64,000 nt of DNA from Chondromyces crocatus (GTDB lineage Bacteria > Myxococcota_A > Polyangia > Polyangiales > Polyangiaceae). Numbering within the stretch: the first letter of the stretch is position 1; every line of letters begins with the position of its first letter. The stretch spans positions 2,122,001 through 2,186,000 of the forward strand of contig NZ_CP012159.1 in the NCBI RefSeq assembly GCF_001189295.1, in the 5' to 3' direction. Made by a program: the position numbers and the translations under genes. This document shows, in pieces, positions 55,337-63,529 of the stretch. The notes below the pieces were generated by a model, which did no database searches, had not been told where the DNA came from, and saw nothing but the letters and a program-made list of their open reading frames with translations.

Positions 55337-56127
55337 ACTCCGCAAGGCGCCCGCTCATCGCGGGGAACTGGAAGATGAACGCCGGGGGCCAGGAGGCGAT
55401 GCCGCTCGCGGCCGCCGTGGCCAGGGCCGCGAAAGAGTTCTCGAAAGTCGAGGTTGTCGTGGCGCCGCCCTACACGGCGCTCGCCGCGGCTGCCCACGAG
55501 CTGTTCGGTGAGAACAAGAGCGACGTGGGGCTCGCTGCGCAGAACATGCACCCCGAGACCTCGGGGGCCTTCACGGGCGAGATCTCGGCAGGGATGCTCA
55601 AGGAGTCGGGCGCGAGCCTGGTGATCCTGGGGCACAGCGAGCGTCGTCAGCTCTTCGGCGAGACGGACGAGCTGGTGGCGCGTAAGGTCGGGTCCGCGAT
55701 CGCGGCTGAGCTGCGGCCCATCGTCTGCGTGGGCGAGACACTCGAGGAGCGCGAGGCGGGCAAGACGCTGGAAGTCGTGGAGCGCCAGGTGCGCGCGTTC
55801 CTCGACGAGCTGGCCAAGCAGCCCGGGTTCGGGGTCATCGCTTACGAACCGGTCTGGGCCATCGGGACAGGTCGGGTGGCGAGCCCGGAGGATGCGCAGA
55901 AGGTCCACGCGAACATCCGGGGGCTGCTCGCCAGCGCCTCGATCGAGCTGGCGTCCGTGACCCGGATTCTTTACGGCGGCAGTGTGAAAGCGGACAATGC
56001 CGAGGGCCTGCTGAGCCAGCCCGACATCGACGGGGCGCTGGTCGGTGGGGCCTCGCTGGATGCCGCCGGGTTCAGGAAAATCATCGAAGCTGCTCACCGG
56101 GTAGCGGAGCGCGAAGAAGAAGAGTAG
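55333..56127 (+). CDS. tpiA: Triosephosphate isomerase
   Basis: 264 aa; interconverts dihydroxyacetone phosphate and glyceraldehyde 3-phosphate. Starts at the GTG overlapping the pgk stop (GTGA), seven bases after GGAGGG. Conserved sites: GNWKMN (residues ~10-15), the catalytic His in LGHSERR (~100), the catalytic Glu in AYEPVWAIGTG (~170-180) and the phosphate loop RILYGGSV. The C-terminus has a Glu-rich tail. Coupled translation points to the operon. Confidence 0.98.
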   Translation: MNSARRPLIAGNWKMNAGGQEAMPLAAAVARAAKEFSKVEVVVAPPYTALAAAAHELFGENKSDVGLAAQNMHPETSGAFTGEISAGMLKESGASLVILGHSERRQLFGETDELVARKVGSAIAAELRPIVCVGETLEEREAGKTLEVVERQVRAFLDELAKQPGFGVIAYEPVWAIGTGRVASPEDAQKVHANIRGLLASASIELASVTRILYGGSVKADNAEGLLSQPDIDGALVGGASLDAAGFRKIIEAAHRVAEREEEE

Positions 56128-56198
56128 ATCGGCAACCCTGGGTCGGCCGTCTCCGAGAGGCCCGGCTCGACCTCCGTCCCGCCGTCGTCAAGGACGCC

Positions 56199-56471
56199 AT
56201 GCTTCAGACGTTCCTCCACATCGTCCACGTATTCGTCTGCCTGTTCCTGATCCTGGTCGTGCTGTTGCAGCAGGGGAAGGGCGGCGGCATGGGCTCGGCG
56301 TTCGGCGGGGCGTCCGCCCAGGTCTTCGGTGGTCGGGGTGCGGGGAACTTCCTCACGCGCCTGACGGCCATCTGTGCCGCCGTGTTCATGGCGACGAGCA
56401 TGTCGCTCGCGTACCTGTCGTCGGCAGGCGATCGCGAGCTGCGCGAAATCGAGAACCGCCAGGATCAGTAG
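56199..56471 (+). CDS. secG: Preprotein translocase subunit SecG
   Basis: 90 aa; one of the three core channel subunits of the Sec translocase. Two membrane helices (FLHIVHVFVCLFLILVVLLQ and LTAICAAVFMATSMSLAYL) flank the family signature QQGKGGGMGSAFGGASAQVFGGRG. It follows tpiA by 71 bp in the arrangement gap-pgk-tpi-secG that is widespread in bacteria. Start ATG 56199 with AAGGA five bases upstream. Confidence 0.96.
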   Translation: MLQTFLHIVHVFVCLFLILVVLLQQGKGGGMGSAFGGASAQVFGGRGAGNFLTRLTAICAAVFMATSMSLAYLSSAGDRELREIENRQDQ

Positions 56472-56478
56472 GTCCGGA

Positions 56479-58005
56479 GTGCCTCCCGCCTCGACGCCGC
56501 GAGGCGCGTGGCGCTGGGAGGTCTCGCTCGTCCTCCTGGTGAAGCTCGCCGCTTCGGCGGTCGCGCTTGGTCTCGGCTTTCGCGCCATCAGCGACGACGA
56601 CTTCGCGCGGGTGGTCCTGGCGCAAGCGTGGGCTCAGGAACCCCGGATGGACCCGACCGGGACGAGCTGGCTCCCCGCACCGTTCTGGCTGAGCGGGGTC
56701 CTTCTCCGCTCGTTTGGGGGAAGCCTGGACGTCGCTCGGGTGGCCGCGCTGCTCCTGGGGCTGGGATCGGCGGTGCTGATCTACCTGGCGGCCCGGTGGA
56801 TCACGGAAGGGCAGGGAACCCGTGGGCGAGGGGCGCTCGCTGGGGCGCTGGTGGCCGCCGTGTTCCCGTGGAGTGCGCGTCTCGGGGTGGCCACGGTACC
56901 CGAGCTTCCGGTCGCCGCCCTGTCGCTCCTCGCGCTCGCCGCGCTCACGACCTCGTCCCCTGATCGACGGCTGTGGGGAGCCGTGGCGCTGCTCTGGGCC
57001 ACGCTGTCGCGGTACGAACCATGGCCGCTCGCCGGGGCGTTTGCGTTCCTGTCGTTGCTGAGGGCAGCGCGGCTCGGACCGCCGGCGGCCGGTCGGGTGA
57101 AGCTGGTGGTTGCGGCAGGCATCGCCCTCGCCGGTCCAGCCGCATGGATCGCCTGGAACCACGTCGCCCACGGTGACGCCCTCCAGTTCCTCGCGCGGGT
57201 GGCGGCCTACCGACAGGCTCTCGGTGGCGGAAGTGGGGGGGGGACGCTGGGTCGGCTGCTCGCCTATCCCGGAGCGATGCTCCGCGAAGAGCCAGAGCTG
57301 GTGCTGGCACCCCTGGCGTTGTGGTTGGCGTTGCGTGGGGCATCGGGCATGGCGCTGGCCAGCGTGGTGCGACCCTACCTGCTGCCCGCAGGGCTGGCAG
57401 CGTTCCAGATCGCGGCGCTGTCGGCGGCGATGGTGCGTGACGGGGCGCCGACCCATCACCCCGAGCGAGCGACCCTGGTGGGGCTGCTGGTGCTCGCGCT
57501 CGTCGTGGGGGACGTCGGTGCGAGGCTGGTCTTCTCCGGGGCGCCCGGACTGCGGCGCCGAGCAGGGATCGCAGCGGTGGGGTTGCTGCTCGTGGGGGGG
57601 CTGTTCGTGCGGCGCTACTTCCGGCTGGAGCACTTCAATCCGCGCACGGACGAGGTGGCGATCGGGCAGGCTGCCGCCGCCTGGGTGCCAGAAGGGCAGC
57701 GGGTGCTGCTGGAGGTGGTCGACTACGGCTACTTTGCAGTGCTGGCGGGGCTGGCACGTCCGGGGGAGGTGGTGCTCGATCGGTCGATTGATCCTCGCGA
57801 CCCACCGGTCGCGTCGAGCTTCCTGGAGCCAGAAGGGCTGCGCATGCGGGTGAAGGCGACCGGAGCGGGGTTCTTCATCGCGCGAGCCACGGAGGCGCTG
57901 GAGAAGGTCGCCGGAGCACCCGCGGTGCGCCAGGGAGCCTGGGGGCTGTGGGCATCCTCGGCCCTGGGTTCCCCGCAGGTGTTCGGCGGGGAGAGTGGGC
58001 CATGA
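56479..58005 (+). CDS. Multi-pass membrane glycosyltransferase-like protein (GT39/ArnT-like)
   Basis: 508 aa from a GTG at 56479, eight bases after secG. About ten membrane helices; the first periplasmic loop has ISDDDFARVVLAQAW, the acidic motif of GT-C family enzymes that use lipid-phosphate sugar donors. The C-terminal part is a periplasmic domain (about 400-505; WVPEGQRVLLEVVDYGYFAVLAGL). Its stop overlaps the next start in an ATGA, so it is coupled with the sugar-modifying genes and may transfer a sugar they prepare. The exact donor is unknown; a GT39-type role is inferred. Confidence 0.72.
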   Translation: MPPASTPRGAWRWEVSLVLLVKLAASAVALGLGFRAISDDDFARVVLAQAWAQEPRMDPTGTSWLPAPFWLSGVLLRSFGGSLDVARVAALLLGLGSAVLIYLAARWITEGQGTRGRGALAGALVAAVFPWSARLGVATVPELPVAALSLLALAALTTSSPDRRLWGAVALLWATLSRYEPWPLAGAFAFLSLLRAARLGPPAAGRVKLVVAAGIALAGPAAWIAWNHVAHGDALQFLARVAAYRQALGGGSGGGTLGRLLAYPGAMLREEPELVLAPLALWLALRGASGMALASVVRPYLLPAGLAAFQIAALSAAMVRDGAPTHHPERATLVGLLVLALVVGDVGARLVFSGAPGLRRRAGIAAVGLLLVGGLFVRRYFRLEHFNPRTDEVAIGQAAAAWVPEGQRVLLEVVDYGYFAVLAGLARPGEVVLDRSIDPRDPPVASSFLEPEGLRMRVKATGAGFFIARATEALEKVAGAPAVRQGAWGLWASSALGSPQVFGGESGP

Positions 58006-58691
58006 GGGGCCAGGACCGAGACTTCTTCGTGCACGAGTCGGCGGTCGTGGACGAGCCGGCGACGATCGGGGAGGGGACGCGGATCTGGCACTTTTGTCAT
58101 GTCGCAGCAGGCGCAAGGATCGGTCGCGGCTGTGTGCTCGGGCAGAACGTGTTCGTCGCCGGAGGCGCCGTCCTGGGGAATGGCGTGCGGGTGCAGAACA
58201 ACGTGTCCATCTACGACGGCATCGTCGTGGAAGACGACGTGTTCCTCGGCCCTTCGGTGGTGCTCACCAACGTGATCAACCCGCGCGCCGCGGTCGATCG
58301 GCGTGCTTCCTATGAGATCACGCGCATCCGTCGTGGTGCGACGGTGGGGGCCAACGCGACCGTCGTCTGCGGCGTCGTCATCGGACGTCATGCCTTCATC
58401 GGGGCTGGCGCCGTCGTGACGCACGACGTCCCCGATTACGCGTTGATGATGGGCGTGCCGGCCCGGCGCGCGGGCTGGATGAGCCGACATGGCCAGCGGC
58501 TGGTCGCTGCAGAAGGTGACCTGCTGCGCTGTCCCGAGAGCGGGCATCGCTATGCGCTGCTCGGGGAGAACCTGCGCTGCCTCGATCTCGCCGAGGATGC
58601 GCCCCTGGTCGATGAGGAGGGGAGGCGTGTCACGGGCGCGTGGCCTTACCGGCCTGGAACAGAGAACGCAGGAAAGCCAGGTGAGGGATGA
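58002..58691 (+). CDS. Hexapeptide-repeat N-acetyltransferase (WlbB/WbpD-like)
   Basis: 229 aa, coupled to both neighbours through ATGA overlaps (58002 and 58688). Left-handed beta-helix hexapeptide repeats: WHFCHVAAGARIGRGCVLGQNVFVAGG, RVQNNVSIYDGIVVEDDVFLGPSVVLTNVINPRA, GANATVVCGVVIGRHAFIGAGAVVTHDVPDYALMMGVPAR. This is the WlbB/WbpD pattern; such enzymes acetylate the 3-amino group of UDP-2-acetamido-3-amino-glucuronate. The C-terminus has ~45 extra residues (CPESGHRYALLGENLRCLD) like a short zinc-ribbon tail. Specific substrate inferred. Confidence 0.85.
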   Translation: MRGQDRDFFVHESAVVDEPATIGEGTRIWHFCHVAAGARIGRGCVLGQNVFVAGGAVLGNGVRVQNNVSIYDGIVVEDDVFLGPSVVLTNVINPRAAVDRRASYEITRIRRGATVGANATVVCGVVIGRHAFIGAGAVVTHDVPDYALMMGVPARRAGWMSRHGQRLVAAEGDLLRCPESGHRYALLGENLRCLDLAEDAPLVDEEGRRVTGAWPYRPGTENAGKPGEG

Positions 58692-59809
58692 AGGAGATCC
58701 CCTTCTTCGATCGCACCCGGATCGACGCTCCGCTCGAACGGGAGCTGACCGAGGTGTTCCAGCGGGTGCTCCGTTCGGGCCGCTACATCCTGGGCCGAGA
58801 GGTGGACGCCTTCGAGGCCGAGTGCGCGTCGTTTCTCGGAGTTCCTCACGTGGTCGGGGTCTCCTCGGGGACCGATGCCTTGATCGTCGCGCTGCTCGCG
58901 CTGGGGATCGGTCCGGGAGACGAGGTGATCTGCCCCGCGTTCACGTTCGCCGCTACCGCACTGGCGGTTGCACGCGTCGGGGCGCGGCTCGTGTTCGCAG
59001 ATGTTCTCCCGGGCTCCCTCGTGCTCGATCCGGCGTCGGTTGCGGGCGTGATCTCGCCCCGCACACGAGCGATCCTGCCCGTCCATCTCTTCGGTCGCTG
59101 TGCTCCGATGGATGTGCTGCGCGCGCTCGCGGCACCCCGCGGAATTGCCTTGATCGAGGACGCCGCGCAGGCGTTTGGTGCCGATCTCGGCGGCGCTCGC
59201 GCCGGGACGCTGGGGGACGTGGGGTGCTTCTCGCTGTTTCCCACCAAGAACCTTGGAGGCTTTGGCGACGGCGGGCTCGTCACCACGGCCGATCCGGCCT
59301 TCGCCGCGAAGGCGAGGACCCTGCGTGCCCAGGGCGCACGCCACAAGTACCGGCACGAGCTGATCGGTGGCAATTTTCGCCTCGATGCGCTCCAGGCTGC
59401 CCTCGTGCGCAAGGTGCTCCCGACGCTGGAAGATCGCCTCGCCCTGAGGCGTACCTGCGCCGCGCGTTACGACGAACTCCTCGGTGATTCAGAGCGACCG
59501 CTGTCGCTGCCCGAGCGAGCACCAGGACACACGTACAACCAGTACGTCGTCCGGGTGGGTGATGGGCTCCGCGACTCCCTGCGCACCTTTCTCGGAGCGC
59601 ACGGCATCGGAACGGAGGTGTACTACCCACTTCCCCTTCACCTCCAGCCTTGCTTCTCCAGCCTGGGGGCAGGAGAGGGGAGCCTCCCCGTCTCCGAGAC
59701 GGCCTGCCACGAGACGCTCGCGCTGCCCGTATTCCCTGGGCTCTCCGCGAGCGAGATCGAGCACGTTGCCGCGATGGTCGACGCCTTCCCCGGCTGGCCT
59801 GCGCGCTGA
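58688..59809 (+). CDS. DegT/DnrJ/EryC1-family sugar aminotransferase (WlbC/WbpE-like)
   Basis: 373 aa, PLP enzyme that aminates a keto-sugar nucleotide. Motifs: GRYILGREVDAFEAECASFLG, GVSSGTDALIVALLALGIGPGDEVICPAFTFAATA, EDAAQAFGA, and SLFPTKNLGGFGDGG with PLP Lys187, then HKYRHELIGGNFRLDALQAALV and TYNQYVV. It works just before the acetyltransferase in the same pathway (amination then acetylation). The pathway's dehydrogenase and any epimerase are not in the window. ATGA overlap with the preceding gene. Confidence 0.92.
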   Translation: MKEIPFFDRTRIDAPLERELTEVFQRVLRSGRYILGREVDAFEAECASFLGVPHVVGVSSGTDALIVALLALGIGPGDEVICPAFTFAATALAVARVGARLVFADVLPGSLVLDPASVAGVISPRTRAILPVHLFGRCAPMDVLRALAAPRGIALIEDAAQAFGADLGGARAGTLGDVGCFSLFPTKNLGGFGDGGLVTTADPAFAAKARTLRAQGARHKYRHELIGGNFRLDALQAALVRKVLPTLEDRLALRRTCAARYDELLGDSERPLSLPERAPGHTYNQYVVRVGDGLRDSLRTFLGAHGIGTEVYYPLPLHLQPCFSSLGAGEGSLPVSETACHETLALPVFPGLSASEIEHVAAMVDAFPGWPAR

Positions 59810-59987
59810 ACTCCTGCTGCTCCTGGGACGAGTGCACGACCGCAGATCGTGATGCGGAGGGATGCCGCACGGCTGGTGTAGGCCGGCGGTGCCGCTCACC
59901 AGCGGAGAGGACGCGGTCGAGATGGAAGGAGCACAAAAGAGTTGACCCGATCCGGTGCTGGCCACCAGATGCGCGAGGGGGCAGGCG

Positions 59988-61349
59988 ATGACGCATGCTG
60001 GCATCTCGGATCGGCGCACTTTCCTCGCGGCTGCGCTCCTGATTCCGGGCTCATCCATGCTCTCCGGATGTCGGGGTGAGGCGAGCGACGCCTCGGGAAA
60101 CCCCGAACCGTTGCCGGATGTTTCGCTGCCTCCTCCAGCAGTCGACGGTGCAGAAGAAGGGCGTCGCCATGCAGGTGCCAGGCTCACCTACTATGCCGAG
60201 TCCGTAGGGGTAGGCGCTGCCATCGATCGAGCACTCTGCGCACGGTTCACGGCGGACACGGGCATCCGCGTCAACGTCGTCCCTCGACCCCGCGACGCCA
60301 CGGAGACCTATGCCGGATACCAGCGGCTGTTCCAGGCGCACTCCGCGGATGTCGACGTGGTGACCCTCGACGTCATCTGGCCTGGCGCCTTCGCGTCCCA
60401 CCTGCTGGATCTCGCCCCCGCCCTGGGAGCTGTCGCTGCTGAGCACCTGGAGGCCATCACCCACAACAACACCGTTCGAGGCCGGCTCGTGGCCATGCCC
60501 TGGTTCACCGACTTCGGCATGCTCTACTACAGGACCGATCTGCTCGAGAAATACGGGTACGCGGCCCCGCCGACCACGTGGGACGAACTGGAGCAGATGG
60601 CGCTGCGCATCCAGGCCGGCGAGCGTACCTCGTCGCGGATGTTCAACGGCTTCGTGTGGCAAGGCAAAGCGTACGAGGGGCTCACCTGCAACGCCCTGGA
60701 GTGGATCGTCTCGCATGGTGGTGGCCATCTGCTCGAGAACCACGCGCCAACGATCAACAACCCGCACGCCGCCCGCGCGCTCACCCGTGCGCGCTCCTGG
60801 ATCCGTGCGATCTCTCCAGCTGGCGTCACCGCCTACGAAGAGGAGGACGCACGTAACGTATTCCAGGGGGGAAACGCCGCGTTCCTGCGCAGCTGGCCCT
60901 ACGTCTACGCAGCAGCCAGCGCGGAAGGATCTCGCATCCAGGGGCGCTTTGACGTCGCCCCCTTGCCTCACGAGCCTGGCCAGCAGAGCGCCTCCACGGC
61001 AGGCGGATGGCAGATCGCCATCTCGAAGTACACCCGGAACGAGGAGGCATCCCTCTCGCTGCTTCGCTACATGGTCAGTCCCGGTGTGCAGCGTTTTCGC
61101 GCGCTCGCTGGGGGCTACATCCCGACCCTCTCGGCGGTGCAGCGCGCCCCCGAGGTGGCTCGAAAGCTCCCGTTCCTGGCGCGACTGACGGGAATGACGC
61201 TGGTGGCCCGGCCGTCGAGCGATGCGGGGCCGCGTTACAACGAGATCTCCATCGCGTTCTACCAGGGCGTGAGCAAGGCCCTGCACGGCACGGAGCCTGA
61301 CGAGGCCTTGCGTCAAATCGAGCAGCGGATGCGGCGAGCACTGCGCTGA
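59988..61349 (+). CDS. Sugar ABC transporter substrate-binding lipoprotein
   Basis: 453 aa; ATG 59988 with GAGGGG seven bases upstream. The N-terminus SDRRTFLAAALLIPGSSMLSGC has twin Arg and a lipobox Cys, so it may be exported by Tat or Sec and lipidated. The mature part is a family-1 extracellular binding protein: GVGAAIDRALCARFTADTGIRVNVVPRP, DVVTLDVIWPGAFASHLLDL, MPWFTDFGMLYYRTDLLEKYG..PPTTWDEL and FQGGNAAFLRSWPYVY are typical of trehalose/maltose-type binders. First gene of a three-gene import operon; permeases follow. Confidence 0.92.
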   Translation: MTHAGISDRRTFLAAALLIPGSSMLSGCRGEASDASGNPEPLPDVSLPPPAVDGAEEGRRHAGARLTYYAESVGVGAAIDRALCARFTADTGIRVNVVPRPRDATETYAGYQRLFQAHSADVDVVTLDVIWPGAFASHLLDLAPALGAVAAEHLEAITHNNTVRGRLVAMPWFTDFGMLYYRTDLLEKYGYAAPPTTWDELEQMALRIQAGERTSSRMFNGFVWQGKAYEGLTCNALEWIVSHGGGHLLENHAPTINNPHAARALTRARSWIRAISPAGVTAYEEEDARNVFQGGNAAFLRSWPYVYAAASAEGSRIQGRFDVAPLPHEPGQQSASTAGGWQIAISKYTRNEEASLSLLRYMVSPGVQRFRALAGGYIPTLSAVQRAPEVARKLPFLARLTGMTLVARPSSDAGPRYNEISIAFYQGVSKALHGTEPDEALRQIEQRMRRALR

Positions 61350-61359
61350 GGGAGGGGGA

Positions 61360-62277
61360 ATGAGCGCCATCGAGAGCACGGAGCAGCACGGCATGACGGG
61401 AGCCCTCTCGCGCCGCCGCGCCCGCTGGGCCTGGGTCTTCCTCTCCCCCGCCCTCGTCGTGATCGCCTTCGTCGCCCTGTACCCGCTCGCACGCACCTTC
61501 TGGTTGAGCCTCACCGATACCCGCCTCGGCAGCGAAGACCCCCCTCGCTTCATCGGGTTTCGCAATTACGCGGATCTGCTCCAGGACGGCTTCTTTCTCG
61601 ACGCGATGCTGCTGACGATCCTGTTCACCGTCATCACCGTGACGCTGGAGCTCGTCCTCGGTCTCGCCGTCGCCTTGCTGGTGAACTCGCGTTTCAAAGG
61701 CCGCTCCGCAGTGCGTGCCGCGATGCTCGTCCCGTGGGCGATCCCCACCGCGATCTCGGCACAGATGTGGAAGTGGATGTACAACGATGTCTACGGCGTC
61801 TTCAACGAGGTGCTCGTCAACCGCCTCGCTGTCATCTCCGAGCCACTCGCCTTCATCGCGGACGAGACGACATCGCTGCCAGCCGTGATCTTGGTCGACG
61901 TCTGGAAGGCGACGCCGTTCATGGCGCTTCTCCTTCTTGCAGGTCTCCAGCTCATCCCGCCTGATCTCTACGAAGCTGCACGCATCGACGGAGCGACCCG
62001 CCTCCAGATTTTCACCCGGATCACGCTCCCCTTGCTGAAGCCTGCCCTGCTCGTCGCCCTCATCTTTCGTACGCTCGATGCGCTGCGCGTCTTCGACGTC
62101 TTCTTCGTGATGTTCGGGAGCCGCCCCGACATGCAGACGATGGCCACCTATGCTCAGGAGATCCTGGTGAGCATCTCGGACGTTGGCTACGGGTCGGCGC
62201 TTTCGATGGCGATCTTCCTGGTGATTGCCGTCTTCATCGGGCTCTACGTCATCGCGTTTCGCCGGGAGAACACCTGA
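61360..62277 (+). CDS. ABC sugar permease, MalF-like
   Basis: 305 aa with six membrane helices; first helix WVFLSPALVVIAFVALYPLARTFWLSLTDT. The EAA loop that contacts the ATPase is EAARIDGATRLQIFTRITLPLLKP. Starts ten bases after the binding-protein stop with a strong G-rich ribosome site. The next permease start overlaps its stop by one base (TGATG). It imports sugar with its partner and an ATPase encoded elsewhere. Confidence 0.94.
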   Translation: MSAIESTEQHGMTGALSRRRARWAWVFLSPALVVIAFVALYPLARTFWLSLTDTRLGSEDPPRFIGFRNYADLLQDGFFLDAMLLTILFTVITVTLELVLGLAVALLVNSRFKGRSAVRAAMLVPWAIPTAISAQMWKWMYNDVYGVFNEVLVNRLAVISEPLAFIADETTSLPAVILVDVWKATPFMALLLLAGLQLIPPDLYEAARIDGATRLQIFTRITLPLLKPALLVALIFRTLDALRVFDVFFVMFGSRPDMQTMATYAQEILVSISDVGYGSALSMAIFLVIAVFIGLYVIAFRRENT

Positions 62278-63119
62278 TGCTTTCCACGCTGTTGCGTCGA
62301 GTGGGGCTTGGTGTGCTCGTCGCAGCGTTTCTGCTCTTCACGGTGTTCCCGTTCTTCTGGGCGTTTCTCTCGTCCATCAAGCCGAGCGAAGAGCTCTTTG
62401 CCACCCCGCTCCGCTTCTGGCCTGAGCGACCCACCGTGGAGAACTACCGACTGGTCCTTGGGAATGGAGACTTCCTGCGCGCGGCGCTGAACAGCGTCGT
62501 CGTCGCCCTCTCGGTGACGGCCCTCTCCATCGCTGTGGGAGCCCTGGCGGCCTTCTCCCTCTGCAGGTTCCGCTTCAGGGGACGGAGTGTCGTCCTCTAC
62601 GCCGTGCTGGCCATGACGCTCTTTCCCCAGATCGCCGTGCTGGGCGCCTTGTTTCAGCTCGTCAACCTGCTGGGACTTTTCAACCAGCTACCAGCGCTCA
62701 CGCTCACGTACCTGATCTTCACGCTGCCCTTCACGGTCTGGGTCCTGACCAGCTTTCTCGAAGCCATCCCGGTGGAGGTGGAGGAAGCCGCGTACATGGA
62801 TGGGGCGACGCCGTTCCAGGTCTTCACCCGGATCATGCTGCCTCTCTCGACACCGGGGATGGTGACCACTGGCTTGCTTTCCTTCATCGCTGCATGGAAC
62901 GAGCTGCTCTTCGCGCTCTCGTTCACGCAGACCCCCGACAAGCGCACCGTCACCTATGCGATCCTGTCCTTCTCGGCGACCACCAGCTCGGCGTACGAGA
63001 TCCCCTGGGGCCAGATGATGGCTGCCTCGGTGCTCGTGACGGCACCGCTGCTGGCGCTGGCCTTGGGGTTCCAGCGCCGCATCCTTGCGGGGCTCACGGC
63101 GGGGGCCGTGAAGGGATGA
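62277..63119 (+). CDS. ABC sugar permease, MalG-like
   Basis: 280 aa, six membrane helices, beginning MLSTLLRRVGLGVLVAAFLLFTVFPFFWAFLSSIKP. EAA loop EEAAYMDGATPFQVFTRIMLPLSTPG. Last gene of the import operon: no MalK-like ATPase follows, and the next gene is on the other strand. The missing ATPase is probably shared with another sugar importer, as in several actinobacterial and myxobacterial systems. Confidence 0.94.
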   Translation: MLSTLLRRVGLGVLVAAFLLFTVFPFFWAFLSSIKPSEELFATPLRFWPERPTVENYRLVLGNGDFLRAALNSVVVALSVTALSIAVGALAAFSLCRFRFRGRSVVLYAVLAMTLFPQIAVLGALFQLVNLLGLFNQLPALTLTYLIFTLPFTVWVLTSFLEAIPVEVEEAAYMDGATPFQVFTRIMLPLSTPGMVTTGLLSFIAAWNELLFALSFTQTPDKRTVTYAILSFSATTSSAYEIPWGQMMAASVLVTAPLLALALGFQRRILAGLTAGAVKG

Positions 63120-63169
63120 GCTGAAGGGCTGGGAGGGGAGCGCGACCGATGCGCCGATGACCCGCGCGA

Positions 63170-63529
63170 CTACCGCGTCTTGCGCGGATCAACGGCCTGA
63201 GGGTGCTCATTGTAGTAAGCGTCCAGGCTCTCTCGTGTGATCTCCACCTCGAGCACGCCGTCCTTCTCGATGCGCGCCTGGCAGCCCAGCCGGCTGTTCG
63301 CGCGCACGTCGAAGGCCTTGTCCATGATGTCTTCTTCGTCTTCTTCGGCCTCGCTCAGCAGCTCGCGCCCCTTGAGCACGTAGACGTGGCAGGTGGAACA
63401 CCCGCACACCCCTCCACAGGCATCGCCCTCGGGCGCTTCCACCTGCTTCGCCGCGCCGAGGACCGACGTTCCCACCGGCACCTCGACGTCCCAGGTGCGC
63501 CCATGCGCGTTGAATCGCACCGTTGCCAT
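63170..63529 (-). CDS. fdx: 2Fe-2S ferredoxin, adrenodoxin/Isc type
   Basis: 119 aa; the ATG at 63529 overlaps the hscA stop (TGATG) and has GGAGG six bases upstream; an adjacent ATG at 63532 is less well placed. Cluster ligands are in GDACGGVCGCSTCHVYV (C-x5-C-x2-C) and NSRLGCQARI. The acidic stretch EAEEDEEDIMDKA is the partner-binding region of this family. Position behind hscA marks it as the Isc ferredoxin that supplies electrons for cluster assembly. Confidence 0.93.
   Translation of the reverse strand: MATVRFNAHGRTWDVEVPVGTSVLGAAKQVEAPEGDACGGVCGCSTCHVYVLKGRELLSEAEEDEEDIMDKAFDVRANSRLGCQARIEKDGVLEVEITRESLDAYYNEHPQAVDPRKTR

Noticed and set aside
59940-59975. Possible sigma70 promoter (TTGACC at 59942) before the ABC operon
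   Set aside because: No acceptable -10 hexamer lies at the right spacing.
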